Of a DNA stretch of 64,000 bases, positions 57,801-64,000 are shown in pieces. Positions within the stretch are counted from its first letter, which is position 1. Every line of letters starts with the position of its first letter. Position numbers and translations under genes: made by a program. The stretch spans positions 124,001 through 188,000 of the forward strand of contig NZ_JAALXT010000009.1 in NCBI RefSeq assembly GCF_011634775.1, in the 5' to 3' direction. The stretch is from Thalassoroseus pseudoceratinae. Its GTDB lineage: Bacteria > Planctomycetota > Planctomycetia > Planctomycetales > Planctomycetaceae. The notes under the pieces are model-generated. The model saw only the letters and a program-made list of their open reading frames with translations. It did no database searches and was not told where the DNA came from.

Positions 57801-60800
57801 ACGGATCTACGCAAACACAATTGATTACCTCGGGCACACTCAACCCCGGCGAGAGCGCGGTCGTCACGGTGGAGTTGCTTGTTACATCGATTACCGATCA
57901 GGGATTGGGTGTCGGGATCTTTACCAACCAGGCTACGGTCAGTGCGGAAGATCAGTTTAGCACGTTCGTGACGGATCTCTCTCATGCCGGCACTGACCCG
58001 GACCCGAATGACAATGGCGATCCCACCGAAGCCGGCGAGAACGCCCCAACCGATTTCATCGTGGGAGCCGCGATCGGTGCGGCGAAAGATGCGACGGTGA
58101 CGGACAACCATGTCACCATCGATCTATATCTCGAGAACTTCGGAGACGACAACTTCACCAACCTGAGTTTGGTTGACGACCTCGATGCGGCTTTCGGGGA
58201 AGGCAACTACACGATTACGACCAGCCCGTTCCTCGTGGACGATCCGGGGACAATCACGCTCAATCCGGCCTTTGACGGCTCGCTCGATACGCAACTCCTT
58301 GATCCAAGCAGTACGCTCTCGGCCACGGACACCGCCCAGATTCAATTCGTCGTTACGGTCGATCAAGTCAGCAATCTCGGCAGTGGATTTGGAGTCTATT
58401 CCAATCAAGCGATCGCGTTTGCGACAGACCGCTTTGGCGGTGTGCTAACGGATCTTTCGCATACCGGGACCGATCCCGATCCGGGCGGCGACAACGATCC
58501 GTCCACATTCGGTTCGGAAGATACGCCAACGAGCATTGTGGTTGTGTCAGATGCTTTGGTGGGAGTTGCCAAAGATGTTAGCGTGTCGGGAACGGAAGTT
58601 ACCGTTGATCTGTACATCGAAAACTTTGGCACACAAACCAGTAGCAATTTGAGTTTGGTCGATGACCTGGATGCTGTGTTCGGAGCCGGAAATTACACGA
58701 TCCTCGTCGACCCCATGTTGATTGCCGACCCGGGGACAATCACGCTGAATGGGTCATACGATGGCAGCAGTGTGACCGAACTTCTGGATTCTAGTAGCAC
58801 GCTCGGTGCGGGGGTCACCGCCCAAATCCAATTCGTGGTCGATGTGACCAACATCTCGGATCAAGGGTTCGGCACCGGCGTCTATGAAAACCAAAGCATT
58901 GTCACGGGAACGGCTCCCGGTGGATTGGTCTTGTCCGACACATCGGACGACGGCACCGATCCCGATCCTACGGGAGATGGAGATCCGACGGGGTTCGGTG
59001 AGAACGATCCGACGCGGTTCGGGGCAGGGACGGCCATCATTGGGCTCGCGGTGAATAGTTCCGTGTCGGGCACCGTAGTCACCTTCGACTACACCATCGA
59101 AAACCTCGGGGAAACCGCGATCGAAAACATTGTGATGGAGCACCCGCTCAATCTCGTTTTCGGGAGCGGAAATTTCTCAGTCGTACAGCAACCAGCGTTG
59201 GTTGACGGGCCAGCGACATTATTATTTAGCACTCAGTTTTTCGGATTCAGTATTTTTGACAATCTCGTCGTAGGGGGAACACTTGGTGCCGGGGAGTCGG
59301 TCACATTTCGCACCCAAGTGAATGTAACCCACGTGACAGATCAAGGGCTCGGTCTCGGCGTCTACGAGACGAGCCTCATCGTCGATGGATCCGATGTCAA
59401 CGGAGTTGCCGTTTCGGACATTTCCGATGCGGGTTTCGTTTCCGACGCGAATGGCAACGGCGATCCCACCGAGTCAGGAGAACACGACCCGACTCCCATC
59501 ACCATCGGTGAAGAAGCTTTCATTGGCATTGCCAAGAACGCGACGGTCAACGGAACTCAAGTCACGTTTGATTATTATCTGGAGAATTTCGGCAACGTCG
59601 ACTTGAGCAGCTTGGATTTGGCCGACGATTTGGATGAGGTCTTTGGTGTGGACAACTACACCATTTCTGCTGCCCCCAGTTTTTTGGATGACCCCACGAC
59701 CATCACTCTCAATGATGACTTTGACGGTTCCAGCGATACTGCTCTCATTCAATCGGGCACGTTGTCAATCGGCGACACGGCCGGAATTCAAGTCGTAGTG
59801 GATGTCACCAACATTGTGGATCGCGGTCTGGATCGTGGCTTCTTTGAAAATCAAGTCATGATCTCAGGCACGGCACCAGGGGGATCGGTTGCTCGCGATG
59901 TCTCCGACTCGGGAACAGATCCCGATCCCGATATGGACGGAGACGCATCCGGCGATGATGAGTCGGATCCCACGCAATTCGTGGTTGGATTCTCCGAAAT
60001 TGGTCTCGCCAAGAGTGCGAGCGTCGATGACGATTTCGTCACCTTCGATTTCTTCATTGAGAACCTGGGGACCGAAACGCTGTCGAACCTCAGCCTCACC
60101 GAAGATCTCGACAGCCTATTTGGAATCGGAAATTACCAGCTGGTCAACGCACCATTCTTCGTCGGTGATTCGAGAGACTTATTCGTCAACCAGGACTTTG
60201 ATGGTTCGAGCGATACCCAACTGATCCGTTCAGGCACGATTGACGGCCGAATCACCGCCCAGATTCGTGTGGTTGTGCAGTTAACCGATGTAATTGATGC
60301 TGGTTCGGGTTTGGGAGTGTATAGCAATCAGGTCATGGTGACGGCACAAAATCCAGCAAGCGTCATGCTCTCCGACTTGTCCCACACCGGCACCGACCCG
60401 GATCCCAATGGGAATGGTTCTCCTGATGATGTTGGGGAGTTTGACGCCACCACATTCACCGTTTTGGTTTCCGATCTTCAAGTCACAAAAACGGACAGCG
60501 TAGAGCATGTCAGCCCGGGCGAAAGCGTGACCTATACCATCACCTACAATAACACCGGCAATGCTACTGCGACCGGCGTCACTCTCACAGAAACGTTACC
60601 CGCTGGAACAAGTTTCGACGCCTCGAACAGCACGTCAGGTTGGGTGGAATCGCCCGCGAATTCCGGCATCTATGTTCTTAACATCGGCGATGTCGCTGCA
60701 AACGATCCCGCCCAAAACGTCACGTTCGCGTTGCTGATTGACGACCCCGTGATGGCAGGAATCACCGAGTTCGCGAATTCCGTGAGCATCGCGGCTGACA

Positions 60801-63800
60801 GCAATGGTGGCTTTGATTTCGATCTCTCCAACAACACCGACACCGACACCAATATCCTCAATGCCAGTCTGTCGATCACCGCGGATGACGCTAGCAAGAA
60901 CGAAGGCGACTCGGGAACGACCGAGTTCACCTTTACCGTCACTCGCGATCGAAACACAAACGGCGTCACGACCGTGAATTACGATGTGATCACGATCGGT
61001 GGTCTGAATGCCAGTGATTTCGTCGGCGGCACGATCCCCACGGGAACCATCACCTTCGCCGATGGTGACGAAGAAGAAGAGATTACGATTCAAGTCATTG
61101 GCGATGCGATCGTGGAGTTGGACGAATCGTTGATGGTTATGCTGTCCTCGCCGTCGGTCGGTTCGGAAATCGTAACGGGCACGGCATCCAGTACAATCAC
61201 CAACGACGATGCGGCTACGATCAGTATCGATGATGTCGCGGAGACGGAAACCGACACCGGTACGACGATGTTCACGTTCACGGTCACACTCGACAATGAA
61301 GTGGACACCGGTGTGAGTTTCGATTTTAAAACGACCGACAACACGGCGACGGCCGCGGACAATGATTTTACAGCCATCACCACAACCACTCGAAACTTCA
61401 CGAGCACAACCGCCGGCGCCACCGAGACGATCACCGTGATGGTCAATGGTGACGAAAAAGTGGAATTGGATGAGAGCTTCTTCGTGAACCTGTCGAGCAT
61501 CGTGGCAGGCGGGCGGGATGTGACCTTCGCAGACAGCCAAGGACTGGGGACCATCCCAAATGATGATGCCGCCACAATCAGCATCGACGATGTGACAGAA
61601 CTCGAAACTGACGGCACGACGATGTTCACGTTTACCGTCACATTGGATGCTGAAGTAGATACGGCAGTCAGTTTCGATTTTGCCACTGCCGACGACTCAG
61701 CCACTACGGCGGACAACGACTACACAGGCATTCCAACAACGACGCGAAACTTCGCGAGCGTCACCGCGGGTGCCACAGAAACCATCACCGTGAGCGTCGT
61801 GGGTGATGAGAATGTCGAAGCAGACGAAACGTTCTTTCTCAACCTAAGCAGTCTTTCTGCCAGCGGGCGAAATGTTACCTTCGCGGACAACCAAGGCTTA
61901 GGAACGATCTCCAATGATGATTTCGCCACGCTGACGTTGGCCACGTTGAACGCGACGCAGAGTGAGGGGACCGGCGGAACCGCGACGGACTTCACCTTCA
62001 CCGTTACCTTGGACAACCCCGTCCAAGGCGGACTGGATGTGACCTACACTACCAACGATGACACGGCGACGGTGTCAGGCAACGACTATATCGACAACGA
62101 TGGCACGTTGAGTTTCCAAGGCAACCAGGGCGAACAGCAAACAGTCACCGTGCAAGTCAACCACGATGCAACGGTCGAAGCCGACGAACTGTTCAATGTG
62201 GCCTTGGGGGCGATCAGTAACCTGGGGATCGGGATCGATTCCGGGGACGTCACTGTTTCGGGAAGTCCTCAGAATGGAACCATCCAAAACGATGACACCG
62301 CGATGCTAACGTTGGCGGCGTTAAATACAACACAGAATGAAGGAACGGGAGGAAGCACTACGGACTTCACGTTCACCGTCACCTTGGACAAACCTGTGCA
62401 AGGTGGGCTGAGTGTGGCATACAACACAAACGATGACACCGCGACCGTCGCCGACAACGACTACGTGGACAACGATGCCATTTTGAGCTTTACCGGAACC
62501 GCGAGTGAGCAGCAGACCATCACTGTTCGGGTTAACAACGATGCCAAAGTCGAGTTGGACGAGCAGTTCGATGTGGCGTTGGGGGCGATCAGTGATTTGG
62601 GAATCGGAATTGATTCCAGAGACGTCAGTGTGGCGGGGAGTCCTCTGGATGGAACCATCCGAAATGACGACTCGGCGACGATCAGCATTGACGATGTCAC
62701 CCTGAGTGAGGGGGATCCTGGCACGGCGGCGTTCACCTTTACCGTCACGCTGGATGCGGAGGTCGACACCAGTGTGAGTTTCGATTTCGAAACGACCAAC
62801 GGCACAGCCACAACCGCCGACAACGACTACACGTCTGTCACCACAACCACTCGTAACTTCGCCAATGTGACCGCCGGTTCCACGGAAACAATCACCGTGC
62901 AAGTGAATGGCGACCAGATCGTCGAACGGAACGAGACCTTTTTCCTCGACCTGAGCAGTATCAGTGCCGGCGGGCGAGATGTCACTTTCACCGACAGCCA
63001 AGGTCTGGGCATCATCACGAATGACGATGCTTCCGTGCTGTCGATCAACGATGTGACCATCCTCGAACGCAACAACGGTACGTCGCAGGCGGTCTTCACG
63101 GTTGCTTTGGACCACGCCGTCGATTCCGCAGTGACTGTGAACTTCACCACGACCGATGGCACGGCGACTGCAGACACGGACTATGTTGCCTCCAGTGGCA
63201 CACTGAACTTCACAGGTGACGCTGGCGAGATGCAAACCATCTTAGTCGACATCAACGGCGACCATGCCTCCGAACCGGACGAAACCTTCACCGTCAACGT
63301 GTCGAACCTATCGGCCGACGGTCGCAATGTGTCACTTCCGTCTCCCGGCACGGGCACAATTCAAAACGACGATCTGCGGCCCAATCAAGCCGATTTCACC
63401 ACCGATGCCATTCCGACCGCGAACATTAGCGGTAGGTTCACGGAACTCGTCAGTGGCAACTTCGACGCCACCCCCGTCACCTCGACAGATGACGTCTTCT
63501 TCTGGGATCCGATCACCGGAGTCAACTTGATTCTCTTCGGTGACAATGCTCGCACGCAGCAAAACAACGCCATCGACGCCACGCTCATCAACGGCAACGA
63601 CTTCACTCAGGTGCTGGTTGGCAACTTTGACGCCGGTGGCGGAACCGATCTGTTCTTCTGGAATCCGTTGACCGGTCGCAACCGGTTGGTGCACTTCAAC
63701 GGCGGCACGGGCGTCGTGACCAGCACATTCGAAACGAACGTCGTTAGTGCCGTTCAGATTAACGGAAACGACTTCACGAAAGCCGTCGTCGGAAACTTTG

Positions 63801-64000
63801 ACGGCACCGGGGCGTCCGACATGTTCTTCTGGAATCCGCAAACCGGACGCAACCGCACCATTGCCATCACGACCGTGACGGCGGGCACAGACAGCGACAT
63901 GGGCAGCGTGCAAAACAACGCGATCGATCCCATGCAAATTAACGGAAACGACTTCACCGAGGTCGTGGTCGGTCAATTCGAGACTGGCGGACTCGACGAA
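51899..64000 (+). CDS. Giant LEPR-XLL surface protein with S74, matrixin, Calx-beta and repeat domains (3' end outside window)
   Basis: Open without a stop for 4,034 codons to the window edge. Basic N-terminus, then SERLEDRLLLAA (39-50), a LEPR-XLL-type motif found on very large planctomycete proteins. Domains in order: S74-type chaperone module 1 (about 105-206); fibre-like beta module with GNVGVGTSDP; S74 module 2 (about 590-685); second beta module (GNVGIGTSTP); S74 module 3 (about 1056-1155); Ser/Thr-rich linker; matrixin-like protease (about 1270-1440) with HEIGHALGLGH at 1394-1404 and an IMDG Met-turn; third beta module; seven ~160-residue repeats; a DUF11 domain; seven Calx-beta domains; and the start of an FG-GAP-like region (VVGNFDGTGASDMFFWNP). 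Probably exported, cell-surface, adhesive and self-processed. No other reading frame on either strand here is credible. Confidence 0.9.
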   Translation, partial: MLLTHWLKHLLLRRNPFRAAQRKKRQRLSQGSIQVGTPSERLEDRLLLAATWRAGLTSNDDFVLDLENSGGTEFSVSSTGEVTIGAGGASNFVVDQNGNLTIAGIFADSSSVTLKENFTQVDGSVVLDQLADLPILRYNYIGDPESVTHLSPTAEEFYAAFQLGADAQHISPLDLTGTLLVGIQELSEIVDDQQAQIDSLLSHLGVVEPPDYRAAFATDSPFGEEWVWEDFLAYVGQGVETNSQPVAPTATFQFEQTSPGGPILATTESDSTGEAPIHNFSDILTVFSAAQNQLGGTTIVAPIEIINDDVLIQGSLVVGDDADTADAYGSDTLRLRDEVIRVHFQDTSISASFPTRDWRILVNDALIGGTSHFSVEDSDLGTTPFRLEAGGPGDAVVIDSSGQIGFGTADPTQTLHLVAGDSPTVRLEQDAADPSIWDFGGNESNFFVRDASGNLLPFRIRTGAPDGSLEIASDGNVGVGTSDPTSSLHIQSDDGTANLTVQETSTTDAMRDLVTLNNNGAGHIVLSNTDTNTTVRTGLAADNSYVINFTGATDPEFRLGEDGSLTLGATPTTFVLDAAGNLTLSGTLNATSSRTLKENFESVEADQILQQINDLDVLRWNYIADDDSIQHVGPLAEDFYAAFGLGEDPRHIASSDVAGIAVAGIQALLVQMEIQNDQIAYLSELAGVDYEPLIVFASPSLPSANSPSLSPQQNNGLPVFQLSVDEQTYSNPVAQSTISLLSQAVSSGGGTLTLAEMTGGGQVQIINDNFGTTFSLGIGDGSVNGMDFGFDTVRLTEDVLRVHFEDTSTGTHNPSNDWRFVINDAEPGGENHFSIVDAETGETLFRIDQGARDFSLVVDNGGNVGLGTENPDQAIHIANGDTPTVRLEQDETLGFASQVYDLGGNEQGFFLRDVTNNSTVPFRIRPGAPTSSLDIAANGNVGIGTSTPNSSVHVSRDDGTAQVAVEELSTTTADRDLLTLTNHGASQIAITNTDGSPVTWRTGISSTEGFTFDLANTTGSEFVINQDGSMTVGPDGAANLQLDANGDVTIAGSLNASSSRALKENFQAVNSLEVLNRLESLSLQRWNYIADSDDVEHFGPFAEDFYALFGLGADAQHLTPSDLASSGLVGLQGLLEIAEHHGTQLERISQQLGLTGWTSDVPSVDPFGGSDWTVALDGATTQQATGVGSPSSNSGDQASPAESATVTNNESTPQSQASSFVRYGSSMQVVDHLTDQDDGGDHGHGESYFLAETGTENYFVWQDQDASTADVIDIYYDFRDEGGFTNQISSEEIALAEQALASWETAADGNIRFQRNTSAAREDIINIGVGNLEAFGFTGGFGGTLAVGGGTVFNGTNPSITSGVVWLDTTETWDFEQDNGNPAGTYDSLTVLTHEIGHALGLGHTDDLAGVDIMDGIYTGEQTQFSNVDRQLVQILYGNVTTESLPESQGEVVLLPAQVFFGDLAIDGSLVVGTDAVSGETFGLDTLRLKENNLRIGFVDSSTDGGPSGDWQITINDSQNGGQSYFSIDEQSTPGGSTGDSKFRVLTGAGNDAFVVDQSGRIGLGTRNPVENLHIINGTSPAMRFGQDDSQLLTPFVWDIGGDDTSFYIRDVTSGDLLPFQIRPGAPTSSFDVASNGNVGIGTDTPASRFHILRSDGSAQLQVEETSSTTADRDLMVLTNNGGVFMSFTSEVSSSNVVTDDVQIGVAKDATVNGSEVTFDYYLENLDADELSRLSLTDDLDAVLGAGNYTITAAPVLIDDPGTISLNANFDGSGETQLIAQPTEGLESGRTLGDIALGSTLESGDTAQIRLVVNVHAIADFGFGLGMYENQATATAQGPEGVSTTDLSDNGTDPDPNGNGDPTEAGENDATTFTIPVNPVIGLSHDIEVFGQDFATIDVGGSNTFDFGSRVRMNYTLENLGNVALSNIDLANDLNAVFGAGNYGTINSGFPMVTVTGTGSISTNSVFNGSTQTQLITSGTLNPGESAVVTVELLVTSITDQGLGVGIFTNQATVSAEDQFSTFVTDLSHAGTDPDPNDNGDPTEAGENAPTDFIVGAAIGAAKDATVTDNHVTIDLYLENFGDDNFTNLSLVDDLDAAFGEGNYTITTSPFLVDDPGTITLNPAFDGSLDTQLLDPSSTLSATDTAQIQFVVTVDQVSNLGSGFGVYSNQAIAFATDRFGGVLTDLSHTGTDPDPGGDNDPSTFGSEDTPTSIVVVSDALVGVAKDVSVSGTEVTVDLYIENFGTQTSSNLSLVDDLDAVFGAGNYTILVDPMLIADPGTITLNGSYDGSSVTELLDSSSTLGAGVTAQIQFVVDVTNISDQGFGTGVYENQSIVTGTAPGGLVLSDTSDDGTDPDPTGDGDPTGFGENDPTRFGAGTAIIGLAVNSSVSGTVVTFDYTIENLGETAIENIVMEHPLNLVFGSGNFSVVQQPALVDGPATLLFSTQFFGFSIFDNLVVGGTLGAGESVTFRTQVNVTHVTDQGLGLGVYETSLIVDGSDVNGVAVSDISDAGFVSDANGNGDPTESGEHDPTPITIGEEAFIGIAKNATVNGTQVTFDYYLENFGNVDLSSLDLADDLDEVFGVDNYTISAAPSFLDDPTTITLNDDFDGSSDTALIQSGTLSIGDTAGIQVVVDVTNIVDRGLDRGFFENQVMISGTAPGGSVARDVSDSGTDPDPDMDGDASGDDESDPTQFVVGFSEIGLAKSASVDDDFVTFDFFIENLGTETLSNLSLTEDLDSLFGIGNYQLVNAPFFVGDSRDLFVNQDFDGSSDTQLIRSGTIDGRITAQIRVVVQLTDVIDAGSGLGVYSNQVMVTAQNPASVMLSDLSHTGTDPDPNGNGSPDDVGEFDATTFTVLVSDLQVTKTDSVEHVSPGESVTYTITYNNTGNATATGVTLTETLPAGTSFDASNSTSGWVESPANSGIYVLNIGDVAANDPAQNVTFALLIDDPVMAGITEFANSVSIAADSNGGFDFDLSNNTDTDTNILNASLSITADDASKNEGDSGTTEFTFTVTRDRNTNGVTTVNYDVITIGGLNASDFVGGTIPTGTITFADGDEEEEITIQVIGDAIVELDESLMVMLSSPSVGSEIVTGTASSTITNDDAATISIDDVAETETDTGTTMFTFTVTLDNEVDTGVSFDFKTTDNTATAADNDFTAITTTTRNFTSTTAGATETITVMVNGDEKVELDESFFVNLSSIVAGGRDVTFADSQGLGTIPNDDAATISIDDVTELETDGTTMFTFTVTLDAEVDTAVSFDFATADDSATTADNDYTGIPTTTRNFASVTAGATETITVSVVGDENVEADETFFLNLSSLSASGRNVTFADNQGLGTISNDDFATLTLATLNATQSEGTGGTATDFTFTVTLDNPVQGGLDVTYTTNDDTATVSGNDYIDNDGTLSFQGNQGEQQTVTVQVNHDATVEADELFNVALGAISNLGIGIDSGDVTVSGSPQNGTIQNDDTAMLTLAALNTTQNEGTGGSTTDFTFTVTLDKPVQGGLSVAYNTNDDTATVADNDYVDNDAILSFTGTASEQQTITVRVNNDAKVELDEQFDVALGAISDLGIGIDSRDVSVAGSPLDGTIRNDDSATISIDDVTLSEGDPGTAAFTFTVTLDAEVDTSVSFDFETTNGTATTADNDYTSVTTTTRNFANVTAGSTETITVQVNGDQIVERNETFFLDLSSISAGGRDVTFTDSQGLGIITNDDASVLSINDVTILERNNGTSQAVFTVALDHAVDSAVTVNFTTTDGTATADTDYVASSGTLNFTGDAGEMQTILVDINGDHASEPDETFTVNVSNLSADGRNVSLPSPGTGTIQNDDLRPNQADFTTDAIPTANISGRFTELVSGNFDATPVTSTDDVFFWDPITGVNLILFGDNARTQQNNAIDATLINGNDFTQVLVGNFDAGGGTDLFFWNPLTGRNRLVHFNGGTGVVTSTFETNVVSAVQINGNDFTKAVVGNFDGTGASDMFFWNPQTGRNRTIAITTVTAGTDSDMGSVQNNAIDPMQINGNDFTEVVVGQFETGGLDE
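52223..52516 (+). repeat. S74-type auto-chaperone module, copy 1 (in giant protein)
   Basis: Residues about 109-206: SSVTLKENF, LPILRYNYIGDPESVTHLSP, EEFYAAFQLGADAQHI. Matches the intramolecular chaperone domain of phage tailspikes, with Ser110 and Lys115 in the SSxxLK active-site block. The Arg usual in this block is Val here. Confidence 0.75.
53669..53962 (+). repeat. S74-type auto-chaperone module, copy 2 (in giant protein)
   Basis: Residues about 591-688: SSRTLKENF (Ser592, Lys597), LDVLRWNYIADDDSIQHVGP, EDFYAAFGLGEDPRHIAS, AGIQALLVQME. Full match to the S74 block with the Arg retained. Confidence 0.8.
55067..55363 (+). repeat. S74-type auto-chaperone module, copy 3 (in giant protein)
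   Basis: Residues about 1057-1155: SSRALKENF (Ser1058, Lys1063), LSLQRWNYIADSDDVEHFGP, EDFYALFGLGADAQHLTP, VGLQGLLEIAE. Same layout and preceding beta motif as copies 1 and 2. Confidence 0.8.
57002..60475 (+). repeat. Seven tandem ~160-residue repeats (DUF11-like) in the giant protein
   Basis: Copies start near 57002, 57540, 58065, 58546, 59030, 59513 and 59993. Each runs IGxAKxATVxGxxVTFDxYxEN ... DDLDAVFGAGNYTI ... DPGTITLN ... GTLxxGDTAQIxxVVxVT ... GTDPDPNGNGDPTEAGEND. Copy 2 has a longer first half; copy 5 diverges most (loses DDLDAVFG). The Asp-rich tail in each copy suggests calcium binding between units. Confidence 0.85.
60866..63374 (+). repeat. Seven Calx-beta domains in the giant protein
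   Basis: Copies start near 60866, 61212, 61569, 61923, 62298, 62673 and 63030. Each has ISIDDVTxxE, TEFTFTVTLD, an extended strand with TATxADNDYT, ITVxVxGDxxVExDExFxVxLS, and ends xxTITNDD. Copies 2, 3 and 6 form one subtype (TTTRNFxxxTAGxTETITV) and copies 4 and 5 another (GGLxVxYxTNDDTATV), so the array grew by duplication of blocks. Confidence 0.85.

Noticed and set aside
60635-63235. Minus-strand frames of about 300 codons in the last 12 kb
   Set aside because: They are antisense to the repeat part of the giant gene. The low-complexity plus-strand codons (GAC, ACC, GGC) leave few stops in the opposite frame.

Overview
The window looks like chromosomal DNA of a marine-type planctomycete (phylum Planctomycetota). 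Family content points there: several sulfatases, cytochrome-like DUF1592 proteins paired with Tat-exported DUF1552 proteins, Ser/Thr kinases encoded next to ECF sigma factors, an Hsp70 and J-like proteins beside a kinase, and a giant surface protein with the planctomycete N-terminal LEPR-XLL-type motif. I saw no rRNA, tRNA, CRISPR array or intact insertion sequence.

Layout. 1-859: the 3' end of phosphoenolpyruvate carboxylase. 980-2332 (minus): a sulfatase. 2733-17664 (plus): ten co-directional genes forming one probable signalling/envelope locus: ECF sigma factor, a kinase with an exported golvesin-like domain, Hsp70, a zinc-ribbon protein, a MotA/TolQ/ExbB-like channel protein with a coiled-coil tail, two paralogous MotB/ExbD-like proteins with an Asp in the first membrane helix, a double J-like membrane protein, a DUF2085 membrane protein, and a kinase with two SUMF1/FGE-like domains. 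17935-28361: esterase, SDR dehydrogenase, class-V aminotransferase (minus), a LamG protein interrupted by a seven-unit propeller, a second ECF sigma/kinase pair, and a phosphodiesterase. 28777-36304: two tandem DUF1592-DUF1552 pairs. 36642-38039: a second sulfatase. 38160-44960: a large DUF4011-type helicase-nuclease, a candidate anti-phage protein, lying between a decayed transposase and a decayed sigma factor/FecR-like remnant. 45258-50167: a beta-helix protein, an alpha/beta hydrolase and a third sulfatase, fitting polysaccharide breakdown. 50318-51010 (minus): a small protein with a HEPN-type motif.

51899 to the window end is one uninterrupted reading frame of at least 4,034 codons that does not close. 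It carries a LEPR-XLL-like N-terminus, three phage-tailspike-type S74 auto-chaperone modules that keep the Ser/Lys pair, tail-fibre-like beta modules, a matrixin-type zinc protease with an intact HExxHxxGxxH site, seven copies of a ~160-residue repeat, a DUF11 domain, seven Calx-beta domains and the start of an FG-GAP-like region. A 22-codon leader frame with a perfect ribosome binding site and a 12-bp hairpin precede it.

The most unusual items are the chaperone/kinase/proton-channel locus with two different B-type subunits, and the giant protein with three internal self-cleaving-chaperone modules. The roles proposed for both are inference from domain content and gene order.
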